A program made the translations under genes and the position numbers. The notes beneath the pieces were generated by a model. That model saw nothing but the letters and a program-made list of their open reading frames with translations. It was not told the origin of the DNA and ran no database searches. Below are positions 8,217-17,905 of a stretch of 64,000 nt of DNA, in pieces. Position 1 is the first letter of the stretch. The number at the start of each line of letters is the position of its first letter. This stretch comes from Chitinophagaceae bacterium (GTDB lineage: Bacteria; Bacteroidota; Bacteroidia; Chitinophagales; Chitinophagaceae), in contig CAHJWK010000005.1 in NCBI GenBank assembly GCA_903642275.1, positions 1-64,000 on the forward strand. The letters run 5' to 3'.

Positions 8217-9127
8217 TGCCTGTTATCATTCCGGCATACTTAAAATCAAACGATACAATCGGCATGCTTTGTCCTTCCGGTTACATGCCTTTAGAAAAAG
8301 CACAACGTTGTATTGAAACATTACAACAATGGGGTTTTAACGTTGTTGTAGGAAAAACACTAAGTAATCAGCATAACTATTTTTCAGGAACGGATGAAGA
8401 ACGTTTACATGAGTTGCAATTAATGTTAGATGATGATAACATCAAAGCCATTTATTGTGTAAGGGGCGGGTATGGTTTAAGCCGTATAATTGATAACATA
8501 AATTTTGATAAATTCATTCAACATCCAAAATGGATAATTGGTTACAGCGATATTACTTTATTGCATGCACACATCTATTCAAACTATAACATAGCAGGTT
8601 TACATGCACCAATGGCTGCTGCTTTTAATGAAATAGATGAAAGCAGAGAATATATCCAGTCAATATTTAAAGCACTAACCGGCAAACATCAATTGTATAA
8701 AACTGCTGCAAACATTTTAAACCGAACCGGTATTTGCGAAGGAGAATTAGTTGGTGGAAATCTTACCTTACTTGCGCATAGCATCGGAACAAAATCTGAC
8801 ATTAATACAAAAAATAAAATTCTTTTTATTGAAGATATTGGTGAGTATAAGTATGCTATTGACAGAATGCTGATGCAATTAAAACGTGCAGGTAAACTAG
8901 ATAACCTTGCAGGTTTGATTGTTGGAAGTTTTACAGAAATTAAAGACACATTTATTTCGTATGGAAAAAATATTGACGAAATAATCATTGATGCTGTTAA
9001 AGAATATAATTATCCTGTTTGTTTTGATTTTCCGGTTGGTCATACAGCAAAAAATTATGCACTTGTAATCGGTGTAAAATATAAACTGATAATTTTATTT
9101 GATGAAGTAATGCTGCAATCATTTTAA
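8216..9127 (+). CDS. S66 family L,D-carboxypeptidase (LdcA/MccF-like)
   Basis: The S66 serine peptidase family is recognised from the nucleophile motif GYSDIT (Ser111), the glycine-rich CVRGGYGLSR, GGNLTLLAHSIGT, the glutamate region LFIEDIGEYKYAIDRML, and the C-terminal PVGHTAKNYAL with the triad histidine. Characterised members remove the terminal D-Ala from tetrapeptides during murein recycling or inactivate microcin C-like peptides. The protein has no signal peptide, as expected for a cytoplasmic recycling enzyme. A TTG at 8213 also exists, but the ATG at 8216 overlaps the metZ stop and is preferred. Confidence 0.87.
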   Translation: MPVIIPAYLKSNDTIGMLCPSGYMPLEKAQRCIETLQQWGFNVVVGKTLSNQHNYFSGTDEERLHELQLMLDDDNIKAIYCVRGGYGLSRIIDNINFDKFIQHPKWIIGYSDITLLHAHIYSNYNIAGLHAPMAAAFNEIDESREYIQSIFKALTGKHQLYKTAANILNRTGICEGELVGGNLTLLAHSIGTKSDINTKNKILFIEDIGEYKYAIDRMLMQLKRAGKLDNLAGLIVGSFTEIKDTFISYGKNIDEIIIDAVKEYNYPVCFDFPVGHTAKNYALVIGVKYKLIILFDEVMLQSF

Positions 9128-9162
9128 TAAAGCTTTCATATCTTACTTCCAAATTTTAATTT

Positions 9163-10371
9163 ATGGATGCCTTGTGGCCTGAACTCAATTACACTGATTG
9201 GAAAGACACGCTGGCAACGGTTCAGCTATTTACGCAGATTGTGGGTAAGATAAGATTGAAAGCAATGCCATGGATTAATCATTCATGGCAGGTTACATTA
9301 TATGTTTCGTCAAAAGGTTTAACAACAGGTGCAATGCCTTATGCAAAGGGTATATTTGAAATTGAGTTTGATTTTAACCACCATGTACTTATTATAACAA
9401 CAAGCAAAGGAATTGAAGAGCACATGCAGCTGCAGCATCTTACTGTTGCAGATTTTTATAAAGAGATTTTTGATATGCTTGGTAATATGAATATTGATAT
9501 TAGTATTTATGCGACACCAAATGAAATTGAACACGCAATACCATTTGAAAAAGATGATATTCATAAAACCTACAGCAAAGAACACATACATAATTACTGG
9601 CTTGCATTAGTGCAGGTTGAAAAAGTTTTTACAAAATTCCGGGCCGGCTTCAACGGCAAGTGCAGCCCTGTGCATTTATTCTGGGGTGCATTTGATTTAG
9701 CAGTTACACGTTTTTCAGGCAGGTCTGCACCATTGCATTTGGGAGGTGCGCCTAACATGCCTGTGCGTATAATGCAGGAGGCTTATTCGCATGAAGTAAG
9801 CAGTGCTGGTTTCTGGCCGGGCAATGATGCCTTTCCGCATGCTGCATTTTATTCTTATTGTTATCCAACACCTGCCAACTTTGGTGAACAGGTTGTTGAG
9901 CCGGCTGAAGCATTTTATAATAAAGAAATGGGTGAATTTTTTTTATTGTATGATGTGGTAAAAACCGCTGCTAATCCTGAAGCAACATTATTAAAATTTC
10001 TGAACAGCACTTACGAAGCTGCTGCTAACACAGGTAACTGGAACAGGGCTGAACTGGAATGTGACCTTACATCATTCAAAAATAAAAATCATTATTATAT
10101 TATGAAAGAAAATGTTTGTACTGATATTGAAGAAGTAGAACATATAAAAACTGCTAAAGAACATGTTTGTGAAGAATGCATAAAAACAGGAAGTCACTGG
10201 ATGCATTTAAGAACCTGCCAAACATGTGGTGTTACATTATGTTGTGACAGCTCACCCAAAAAACACATGACGAAACATTTTCACGCAACATCTCATCCTG
10301 TTGTAATTTCTGCAGAACCAGGTGAAAAATGGATGTGGTGTTATAAGCATGAAGTAATGGCTGAATATTAA
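9163..10371 (+). CDS. DUF5996 protein fused to a UBP-type zinc finger
   Basis: Residues 1 to about 300 match the DUF5996 family, a broad bacterial family of unknown function. Visible marks are LWPELNYTDWKDT near the start, PWINHSWQVTLYVSSKGLTTG, HLFWGAFDLAVTRFSGR and AYSHEVSSAGFWPGND. The C-terminal 70 residues hold a dense set of cysteines and histidines (Cys336, Cys339, Cys352, Cys355, Cys360, Cys361, His368, His372, His374, His378). Their spacing suits the UBP-type (ubiquitin-hydrolase) zinc finger. The linker at about 310-333 is charged. In eukaryotes this finger binds the free C-terminus of ubiquitin; its bacterial role is unknown. The gene stands between ldcA and an MFS gene. Confidence 0.8.
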   Translation: MDALWPELNYTDWKDTLATVQLFTQIVGKIRLKAMPWINHSWQVTLYVSSKGLTTGAMPYAKGIFEIEFDFNHHVLIITTSKGIEEHMQLQHLTVADFYKEIFDMLGNMNIDISIYATPNEIEHAIPFEKDDIHKTYSKEHIHNYWLALVQVEKVFTKFRAGFNGKCSPVHLFWGAFDLAVTRFSGRSAPLHLGGAPNMPVRIMQEAYSHEVSSAGFWPGNDAFPHAAFYSYCYPTPANFGEQVVEPAEAFYNKEMGEFFLLYDVVKTAANPEATLLKFLNSTYEAAANTGNWNRAELECDLTSFKNKNHYYIMKENVCTDIEEVEHIKTAKEHVCEECIKTGSHWMHLRTCQTCGVTLCCDSSPKKHMTKHFHATSHPVVISAEPGEKWMWCYKHEVMAEY

Positions 10372-10416
10372 TGTACATATATGGTAAGCTATATTCTTTT
10401 AGCTCATCTTCAAATG

Positions 10417-10424
10417 TATTTTTG
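10417..10424 (+). promoter_or_regulatory. Bacteroidota -7 box (TAnnTTTG) before the MFS gene
   Basis: TATTTTTG matches TAnnTTTG exactly and ends only 5 bases before the ATG at 10430. If used, transcription would begin at or next to the start codon and give a leaderless mRNA. The -33 element is not clear. Confidence 0.35.
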
Positions 10425-10429
10425 CAGTG

Positions 10430-11587
10430 ATGCAACTCGTTTCAAAAACTACATTGCCGCGCATAAAACACCGCACTGCTACATTGGTGTATTTCTTTAT
10501 GTCAGGCTTTGGTTATGCAACCTGGGCATCACGCATACCAACCATACAAATACAATTGCATATTAATGAAGCGCAGTTAGGAACGGCCTTGCTGGCAGCG
10601 CCTGTTGGCGTGTTGGTTACGGTGCCTTTTACAAGCAATTTATTAAACCGTTACAGCAGCAAAAGCATCATGATATTTGGTGCTGTGTTTTATAACCTGA
10701 TGCTTGCGCTGTTAAGTTTTACAACACAGCTTTGGCAGTTATGTTTCATATTGTTTTGTTTTGGCTCATCCCGCAATTTGCTTAACCTTTCTATGAATGC
10801 GCAGGGTGTGGAAGTACAGCGCTTATACGAACAATCCATCATCACTACGTTTCATGCAGTATGGAGTATGGCTGGTTTTGCAGGTGCTGCAGTTGGTTAT
10901 CTTTTTGTGTTATCTGGTTTGCCATTAGCGACACATTTTATTGTGGTAAGTATAGCGATGCTTATACTTTCTGCATCATTCTATCCAAATACTTATTATA
11001 CACTACAGCATGTTCCCCAACGTAAAAAATTATTTGTAATGCCTGATAAGCACCTGATAGTATTTGCGCTGATCGCTTTTGCTTCTATGGCTTGCGAGAA
11101 TGTGATGTATGACTGGAGCGGGATTTATTTCAGGAAAGCTGTAGGTGCAGGCAAAGAAACAGCTACAGCCGCTTTTGTGTTATATATGATTTGTATGACG
11201 GCCGGCAGATTTATGGGCGATAAGATTGTACCTAAACTTGGCAACGTTACTATCTTAAAATACAGCGGTATATTAATTTGTTCAGGCTTATTGTTATCAA
11301 GCCTCTTTCCATACATTATACCTGCTGCTGTTGGATTTGTGCTTACAGGCTTTGGCGTATCTTGTATTGTGCCGATGGTTTTCAGCCTTGCAGGCAAATC
11401 AACTAATATGAGTAGCGGTACTGCTATTGCGTCTGTATCAACAATAAGCTATTTTGGATTTTTAGCGATACCACCGGGCGTTGGTTTTGTAGCGCAGGCA
11501 ATTGGTTTAAGATGGTCGTTTGGTATTATGGCTTTGTTTGGTGCTGCAATTGTATTGTTGGTAATGATGATAAAGCGACCTGAGTAA
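10430..11587 (+). CDS. Major facilitator superfamily transporter (YbjJ-like)
   Basis: The product of about 385 residues is almost entirely hydrophobic, with roughly 12 membrane segments, and lacks a signal peptide. It carries the MFS-type loop PFTSNLLNRYSSKSIM after the second helix and a pseudo-repeat TAGRFMGDKIVPKLGN in the second half. GYATWASRIPTIQ near the start is characteristic of the YbjJ-like branch of putative sugar or drug exporters. The GTG at 10427 directly precedes the ATG at 10430, and I chose the ATG. Its stop codon abuts the stop of the convergent gene at 11588 with no spacer and no visible terminator between them. The substrate is unknown. Confidence 0.85.
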   Translation: MQLVSKTTLPRIKHRTATLVYFFMSGFGYATWASRIPTIQIQLHINEAQLGTALLAAPVGVLVTVPFTSNLLNRYSSKSIMIFGAVFYNLMLALLSFTTQLWQLCFILFCFGSSRNLLNLSMNAQGVEVQRLYEQSIITTFHAVWSMAGFAGAAVGYLFVLSGLPLATHFIVVSIAMLILSASFYPNTYYTLQHVPQRKKLFVMPDKHLIVFALIAFASMACENVMYDWSGIYFRKAVGAGKETATAAFVLYMICMTAGRFMGDKIVPKLGNVTILKYSGILICSGLLLSSLFPYIIPAAVGFVLTGFGVSCIVPMVFSLAGKSTNMSSGTAIASVSTISYFGFLAIPPGVGFVAQAIGLRWSFGIMALFGAAIVLLVMMIKRPE

Positions 11588-13969
11588 TTAAGGTGATACA
11601 TTTAAAAAGATTAGTTTGCTGCCCATGATGCCATCTTGTGTAATGCCCTGAATTATGCAGGCAAATTTTCCTGCAACATCTGAAGTATAAAAATTGAAAT
11701 TTGCTTTGCCTTCTGAATCTGTTTTTAAATTCGGATTCCAATACAGAACATTCCTTTCATCGGGCAAATGTTTTTCCTGTTGTAAAGCACTGTCATAAAC
11801 AGGTGAATAAAATTCCCTTTCACGCTGCAGGCCATCATACTTTATAACAACATTATCTGCATTTAACGTAAACCCGGCAAGATCGCCTTTGTATGTTGTA
11901 TAGCTAACAATTCCATCACTGATTACATTTCCATAATAATATTTCCCGGAAATAATATCAAGCCTTTTTATTTTTAAAGGGTCAAATTCTATAATATTAT
12001 TTGGGTTTGATACAGGAACACCATCTAATAATATCAATGGATCATTATCAGAAAATTTTTTTGTGCCAACATCAACTACTTTATAATTATAAAGCTGGCC
12101 TTTTTTACGTACACGCACTTCTGTTACATATTCATGCATTACTTCTTCCATTGTAGTAAAACGTGTATAATCATCTAAGTAATAACGCTTGAATGGAGTG
12201 ACGTAAAATAAAGATGTATCTTCTGAAGTATAGATGTAGGATCGTTGTTTTTTATCAACCTGGTAAGCGTTTTCTGTTTGTACATTTATGCCCCGGTATA
12301 ACAATTGATCTTTCCATTGTAAAGGCAGGTTAAAAGCAGGCGAAGCAGGTAAAGAAAAATTATCTGAATAAGAAGAATATAATTCTGTTTTGTAATTACT
12401 ATCTGCCTGGATAATTACATTATTGCTTCCATAAAAATTCTTTATATTAAATAATAAGTTTCCTGAAGAATCACTAACCGCACCTGCAAGCTGAAAGTTT
12501 TCGCCAGGCACCGTTAATGTTGTGCTGATATTTTTTGCAGGTGCGGTATTATACCTTCCTGTAATTTTTCCGTTAATGATCAATCCTTCATACTCTGAAG
12601 TAAATTGAAAATACGGTTTATTATTTTGAAAGACATCTTCCCATTTAAATCTTCTCCAGCCTTGCGTAAGCATTAAATTATCAGCAGCTTCATCTGCATC
12701 TTTGTTATCAGGTTGAAAATAATATGCAGGCGAAATAATGTTTCCCTTCAGCTCAGCACTCAACAACAAATAAGAAACAATATCATTGTAATTTGAAGAT
12801 TGCAATGAATCAATCATAAAAACTGCAGCGGACATATTTGCGATTGCAGGCGTGTTTACAGCAGTGGTTGCAACAAGTGAAATGTTTACGGGCTTTCTTA
12901 ATGCATACAGATTCTTATCAGCCTGTGATTGAATATTTAATATACTAACAGGTTTTTTAAAATATAACCTTTCGCAAACCGGTTGCTTGTTTGAATTAAA
13001 TAAAGTAATTGTGCTGATGCCATCTGCAAGCTTATTTTTATCAATAATAAATACTGATTCACCATTTGAAATTTTGCCTTGTTGAAAATCTTTCAAAACA
13101 TCCTGCGATTGTACCAGCAAATAAATTGTATTATCAGTTGTATTTGCTGATGCTGTAATTTTTATATGCGCATCATCTGCATTTTCAGCAGTCATTACAA
13201 AACCTTGTTTGTAGGCAGATGGTAATTGTTTTACAATTGTTGTATCAGTAAGTTTAATTGTGGCTTTATAAGTTGAATTTGATTTTGGCGTTAAGCTAAA
13301 ATTACCCATCCCAAATTTTAAAGATTTAAAACTTGCAACCGTATTATTTGTTTCATCTGAAACAATACCACTGCATTCAACAGGCTGGCCATATTCATCA
13401 ACCACTTTAAATGCAACCTTTGATGTAAATCCTTCGACCATGTTTCCACCTTCAGGAAAAAATGATAAATCATACTTCTTTCCTGCTTTTTCATTTTGGC
13501 CAGTAACAGTTTTAAGAGTATTGATGATAGAAATGGATGTTTGAAAGAAATAACCGGCATCAAAATTCTCCATCCACTTTGTATAAGCCCGAAGCGTATA
13601 GCTGCCTGAGGAAATATATGATGGAACAATAAATGAACCATTACCGCTTCCTTCATTCAGCACAATCTTTGCCTGCAATACAGGTTTGTTTTCATGGCTC
13701 AAAATTTCAACGTATGCAATCTTGCTAATGGTTGATGGCTTATGAAAATTTTCATCAACACAGTAAATTTTAAACCATATACTTTCACCTGCTATATAAA
13801 AAGTTTTATCTGTGTGAACGAATATTTTCTCATTATAATTATTTACCTGGTAGGCAGTAAACTGTTGCTGAAGATCACTATTTGATGTTTGCGCAAACGC
13901 AGTTGTTACAATCAAACAATATGATAAAACAAAGATTAATTTATACGTATAGTTTAAGCTTTTTTTCAT
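11588..13969 (-). CDS. Secreted MG2/TonB-plug-like protein of a TonB receptor operon
   Basis: This 793-residue protein begins with a signal peptide (cleavage near TTAFAQ, residue about 26). It then shows a macroglobulin MG2-like domain (about 45-150), with EKIFVHTDKTFYIAGESIWFK and SSGSYTLRAYTKWM. Several beta-rich blocks follow. Near residues 625-700 there is a plug-like segment, DPLILLDGVPVSNPNNI followed by IKRLDIISGKYYYG, that resembles TonB receptor plug domains but is not followed by a barrel. Such MG2 plus plug proteins occur next to TonB receptors in Bacteroidota. It is the last gene of a leftward operon, 12 bases after the DUF4249 gene. It probably acts in the periplasm or at the outer membrane with the receptor. 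Confidence 0.75.
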   Translation of the reverse strand: MKKSLNYTYKLIFVLSYCLIVTTAFAQTSNSDLQQQFTAYQVNNYNEKIFVHTDKTFYIAGESIWFKIYCVDENFHKPSTISKIAYVEILSHENKPVLQAKIVLNEGSGNGSFIVPSYISSGSYTLRAYTKWMENFDAGYFFQTSISIINTLKTVTGQNEKAGKKYDLSFFPEGGNMVEGFTSKVAFKVVDEYGQPVECSGIVSDETNNTVASFKSLKFGMGNFSLTPKSNSTYKATIKLTDTTIVKQLPSAYKQGFVMTAENADDAHIKITASANTTDNTIYLLVQSQDVLKDFQQGKISNGESVFIIDKNKLADGISTITLFNSNKQPVCERLYFKKPVSILNIQSQADKNLYALRKPVNISLVATTAVNTPAIANMSAAVFMIDSLQSSNYNDIVSYLLLSAELKGNIISPAYYFQPDNKDADEAADNLMLTQGWRRFKWEDVFQNNKPYFQFTSEYEGLIINGKITGRYNTAPAKNISTTLTVPGENFQLAGAVSDSSGNLLFNIKNFYGSNNVIIQADSNYKTELYSSYSDNFSLPASPAFNLPLQWKDQLLYRGINVQTENAYQVDKKQRSYIYTSEDTSLFYVTPFKRYYLDDYTRFTTMEEVMHEYVTEVRVRKKGQLYNYKVVDVGTKKFSDNDPLILLDGVPVSNPNNIIEFDPLKIKRLDIISGKYYYGNVISDGIVSYTTYKGDLAGFTLNADNVVIKYDGLQREREFYSPVYDSALQQEKHLPDERNVLYWNPNLKTDSEGKANFNFYTSDVAGKFACIIQGITQDGIMGSKLIFLNVSP

Positions 13970-13981
13970 TCTTTATTAATT

Positions 13982-15124
13982 CTATCTCCAGAACGTCGGC
14001 CGCTGGTTTGTACCACCGCGTACAGTGCAATCCAAACAGATTTTTTGTGCTATTGCAAGACCGGAAGGGCTTACATAATGAAAGAAAGTGTAATCCGGAT
14101 CGGTATAATAATAATGACTGAAATCATCAGGATCCTGATCAATAGTTAAATTAGCGCATGTATCAGAACCAACATTCCAGTCGGTTACTTCTCTATGATC
14201 AATAAACAATCTTTCATTGGTTTCTGAAGAAGCATTTATAAAACCTATTACAGGTTCTGTCAGGTCTGTTTCAGAATGAATATTACCTACCAATTGACCG
14301 GGCTGCAGATCAAACAAACCACCACGGTCCTGGGAATTTTTCTGAACGATGCCCCAATATTTATAAGCATCTGCAGTTATGCCACGCTGGCGAACAAGAA
14401 TGCTGTATCGCACAAAAATTTTTTCATCATTCTGTGGTATGGTTGCAATAGGCGCATTGTTAATTACATCATCAGCTAAAACAATTGAAGAACCGGTTAA
14501 AATATTAGTTGATAAATCGCTTTGCCAGCATGAATCAATCTGGTCAGTTGCATCAGCTACAAAAATGTGATCTCCTTTTACCACGAAAGAACCCTGTAAC
14601 GGACTTTTGTATTCCCAGGTTTCTGTATAATCCCATTTATAATAATGCGTACTGTTGGAAGGATCATGTGCGAATAAAAAAATGTTTACACCGTTTGTTT
14701 GCTGCCATGTTAAAGAATCAACAGATGGTGTTTTAGTACACGCAACAAGCTCTGAACTGTACTTATGACCATTTGATGTTGTAATCTTTACCTGATATTT
14801 TTTTGAATTATCAAGATTTAAAACAGCACTTTGATAATTACCGTTTCCGGTTTCACTTAAAGGATATGCTGAACCATCATCCGATACAATTTGTACTGAT
14901 GCGTTCAGTTCCGGGTTTGTAGCCGTAACAGAATCAGAAATGCTTCTTGTTCTGTTTAATATTATTGCGGTAACTGAATTTGATCCTGAATTAATAAAAC
15001 CATCAACAACAAGATAATTATTTTTCGCCTGCAAAACCGGCGGGTTATATTGTTTTACACAATAAGCAAAAACCATTGAAATGCTTATTACAAAAAAATA
15101 TTTTAAAATGTTTTGCTGGGTCAT
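13982..15124 (-). CDS. DUF4249 family lipoprotein
   Basis: This 380-residue protein has the layout of the DUF4249 family, which is regularly encoded beside TonB-dependent receptors in Bacteroidota. It starts with a hydrophobic leader ending in MVFAYC, a plausible lipobox with Cys22. The sequence NYLVVDGFINSGSNSVTAIILNRTRSI and the ELNASVQIVSDDGSAYPLSE block are family-like. The C-terminus is cysteine-containing (SGLAIAQKICLDCTVRGGTN), also usual for DUF4249. It lies 3 bases after the TonB receptor gene and 12 before the MG2 gene. It is likely an outer-membrane-associated partner of that receptor; the substrate is unknown. Confidence 0.85.
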   Translation of the reverse strand: MTQQNILKYFFVISISMVFAYCVKQYNPPVLQAKNNYLVVDGFINSGSNSVTAIILNRTRSISDSVTATNPELNASVQIVSDDGSAYPLSETGNGNYQSAVLNLDNSKKYQVKITTSNGHKYSSELVACTKTPSVDSLTWQQTNGVNIFLFAHDPSNSTHYYKWDYTETWEYKSPLQGSFVVKGDHIFVADATDQIDSCWQSDLSTNILTGSSIVLADDVINNAPIATIPQNDEKIFVRYSILVRQRGITADAYKYWGIVQKNSQDRGGLFDLQPGQLVGNIHSETDLTEPVIGFINASSETNERLFIDHREVTDWNVGSDTCANLTIDQDPDDFSHYYYTDPDYTFFHYVSPSGLAIAQKICLDCTVRGGTNQRPTFWR

Positions 15125-15127
15125 GCT

Positions 15128-17905
15128 TTAAAATCTTATGCTATACGTAACAAAAGGTATAAGTGTACCAAATATGCTTAACTGGTAACCTTTTGCTGTT
15201 CCATTTTGTTGTATGAAATACACCGAATATACATTTTGCCTTCCCGTTAAATTATACACACCAAAAGACCATGAGTTATGAAACTTTTGATGTATCCTGT
15301 GGTTGCCATCTATATTAACTGAAATATCTGTTCTGAAATAATCAGGTATCCTGTATGCGTTCCTGTCTGAATAAAATAAACCTGTTGTGGCGCCGGAATT
15401 AAAAACAGCAATTGGCAAAGTAATGGGCCGGCCCGTGCTGTAAACAACATTCAATGAAATATTATAACGATGAGAAAACTGGTAATTAGTAATGAAATTT
15501 ACATTGTTCGGCTTATCAAATGCGGCAGGATAATAAGCGCCATTATTTACAATTTCGCCCTGGTTTATATCATTTGACTTTAATAATGTTCTCGAATAAG
15601 TATAACTCAGCCAGCCATTCAACCTGCCTGTATTTTTCTTTATTAAAAACTCGATGCCATATGCTTCACCTTTAGTGGCAATAACATCTGTTTCGATGTG
15701 CGGATTTAAAACAAGGTTGGCACCGCTTCTGTAATCAAGATAATTTTTGGTTCGCTTATAATATGTTTCAACTGAAGTTTCAATTGTATTGGATTTAAAA
15801 TTCTGATAATAACCGAGCGATACCTGGTAACCACTTTGCGGCTTGATATTCGGGTCACTTAACTTCCATATATCCGTTGGTGAAATGGTTGTGGTATTGC
15901 TTAATAAATGAATAAACTGCTGCGTAGTATTAAAGCTTAATTTAAAGGAAGCGTTATCTGATAAACTATATCTTGTACCAAGCCTTACTTCAGGCGCTGT
16001 ATAAGTTTTTATAATTTTTTCGCTTGCATAATTTACCGTGTTGGTTATCGTAGTTGAATCTTTTGGAATACCAGCAGCATAACTATTTACACTATGTGGA
16101 CCGAAATAATTGTAAACAGAATACCGGACGCCTGCGTTAACTGAAAATTTTTGTGAAACGGTGTATTCATCTCCTAAATACACAGCGCTTTCCAAAGCTT
16201 GTTCCGATTCAAGAATATTTGGCGATACAAGAGATTTGCCACCTTCAGGCGTGAATGAACCAGGGTGCAACTTGTAATAAATGCTGGTTAAACCAAAGGT
16301 TATTTTATGATTGCTGTTGGGTGTATAAATAAAATCTGAACGAAAATTATATTGCCTGATATTAAAGGCAAGCTTAAAACCATTTACATCATTTTGTTCT
16401 GAGCTTATATCATGTTCATAGTAATCAACACCGCCTGTATTAACCATGAACAACTTGTTATTGAAAATATGTTTCCATTTTATATTGGCATTCTTATTCG
16501 TATAACTATACAGCGTATCCTTGTCTAACCTAAACCTGTCATTACTTAAATAACCGGTTAAATACAAAGAATTTTTTGCGTTGATAGTATGGCTTATTCG
16601 TAACGTAAAGTCATTAAAATTTGCAGTGCTGTTGCTGTAGGCGCTTTTCGGAACTTCTTTAAGAATCCAGTCAGAGTAAGTGCTTCTTACGCTTGCTATA
16701 ACAGATGTTTTATTTTTATCCAGCGGCCCTTCAATATAAAACTTACTTGTAAGAGGACCGATACCAGCAGCGCCTGACCATTTTTTTGTATTGCCATCTT
16801 TTATATCAACATCAAGCACAGAAGATAACCTGCCGCCATATTTTTCAGGAATAGAACTTTTGTATAACTCAATACTCTTAACAACATCAGGATTAAATGA
16901 AGAGAAAAAACCAAACAGGTGAGATGAATTGTAGATAGTAGCATCACTGAATAATATCAGGTTCTGATCAACCGAACCACCGCGCACATTAAAACCATTA
17001 CTTGCTTCACCAACCGAAGTAACACCCGGTAAAGTAAGCACCGCTTTTGTAATATCCGCTTCACCAAAAACAACAGGTATTTGTTTTATAGTTTTTATAC
17101 TCACAATGTTTGCGCCCATTTGCAGGCTTTTTACATTAGCTTTTGTTGTACTTACCACAACAGATTTCAGGCTCGCCACATATTCATCAAGGTCAATATT
17201 TATTTTACCATTGCCGGTTAGCATCAATTGTCTTTTGGTATCCTTCATGCCGGTGGCGCTTGCATGTATGGTATGGTAGCCTTTGGGTAATGTAAGTGCA
17301 AAATATCCATACTGATCAGTGTTAGCACCAATGCGTGGCGTATCAAGATAAACAGATGCACCTATAATCGGTTCGCCAGATTTTCTATCGCGTATATAAC
17401 CGGCAACAGTTGCATTACCTTGACCGTTAACCATTCCTGTACCAACACGTATTAATTTGTTTTCAATTGAAACCTGCAGTTGCTGTTCGGGTTCTTCTTC
17501 TTCAGCTGTAATAGTCTTATCAGCAGCAGAATCATTAGCGCGGGCAGTTGCATTATCAGGGAATGTTGTCTGTATAGCAAACCTGCTGGTTACAAAAACG
17601 CGGTTTAAAGTATCAACTGCATAATGTAGCGAAGTTCCCTGTAAAACTTTATCCAGCAATTGTTGTATTGTTAATCCTTCGGCATTTACATTAACCTGCA
17701 GAACGTTGGTTTCAGATGTGTCAAAATATAAATGATAATCGTATTTAGATTCAATAGCATCAGCGAATTGCAAAAAATTTAAATTATTGAATGTGCCGCT
17801 TATCAATTGTTTTTGCTGCGCAGTAACTTTAAATGAAAATAATGCAAGCAGGCAAACAATTGTAAAAAGCCGGTTTTTATAATAATTATTTTTCAATACT
17901 GTCAA
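15128..17905 (-). CDS. TonB-dependent outer membrane receptor with STN and carboxypeptidase-like domains
   Basis: The 925-residue protein has a signal peptide (about 1-29) and an STN (secretin/TonB short N-terminal) domain at about 35-112. A carboxypeptidase regulatory-like beta-sandwich follows at about 168-250 (VAGYIRDRKSGEPIIGASVYL), then a plug domain at about 285-375 (LPGVTSVGEASNGFNVRGG). The rest is a beta-barrel ending in VTYSIRF with the terminal aromatic residue expected of outer membrane proteins. An STN domain commonly goes with FecIR-type surface signalling, but no anti-sigma factor is adjacent. Its start overlaps the upstream gene by 20 bases. It likely imports an unknown ligand together with its DUF4249 and MG2 partners. 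Confidence 0.9.
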   Translation of the reverse strand: MTVLKNNYYKNRLFTIVCLLALFSFKVTAQQKQLISGTFNNLNFLQFADAIESKYDYHLYFDTSETNVLQVNVNAEGLTIQQLLDKVLQGTSLHYAVDTLNRVFVTSRFAIQTTFPDNATARANDSAADKTITAEEEEPEQQLQVSIENKLIRVGTGMVNGQGNATVAGYIRDRKSGEPIIGASVYLDTPRIGANTDQYGYFALTLPKGYHTIHASATGMKDTKRQLMLTGNGKINIDLDEYVASLKSVVVSTTKANVKSLQMGANIVSIKTIKQIPVVFGEADITKAVLTLPGVTSVGEASNGFNVRGGSVDQNLILFSDATIYNSSHLFGFFSSFNPDVVKSIELYKSSIPEKYGGRLSSVLDVDIKDGNTKKWSGAAGIGPLTSKFYIEGPLDKNKTSVIASVRSTYSDWILKEVPKSAYSNSTANFNDFTLRISHTINAKNSLYLTGYLSNDRFRLDKDTLYSYTNKNANIKWKHIFNNKLFMVNTGGVDYYEHDISSEQNDVNGFKLAFNIRQYNFRSDFIYTPNSNHKITFGLTSIYYKLHPGSFTPEGGKSLVSPNILESEQALESAVYLGDEYTVSQKFSVNAGVRYSVYNYFGPHSVNSYAAGIPKDSTTITNTVNYASEKIIKTYTAPEVRLGTRYSLSDNASFKLSFNTTQQFIHLLSNTTTISPTDIWKLSDPNIKPQSGYQVSLGYYQNFKSNTIETSVETYYKRTKNYLDYRSGANLVLNPHIETDVIATKGEAYGIEFLIKKNTGRLNGWLSYTYSRTLLKSNDINQGEIVNNGAYYPAAFDKPNNVNFITNYQFSHRYNISLNVVYSTGRPITLPIAVFNSGATTGLFYSDRNAYRIPDYFRTDISVNIDGNHRIHQKFHNSWSFGVYNLTGRQNVYSVYFIQQNGTAKGYQLSIFGTLIPFVTYSIRF

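Noticed and set aside
11585-11590. Overlap or fusion between the MFS gene and the convergent MG2-type gene
   Set aside because: The two stop codons simply abut; both proteins end normally for their families.
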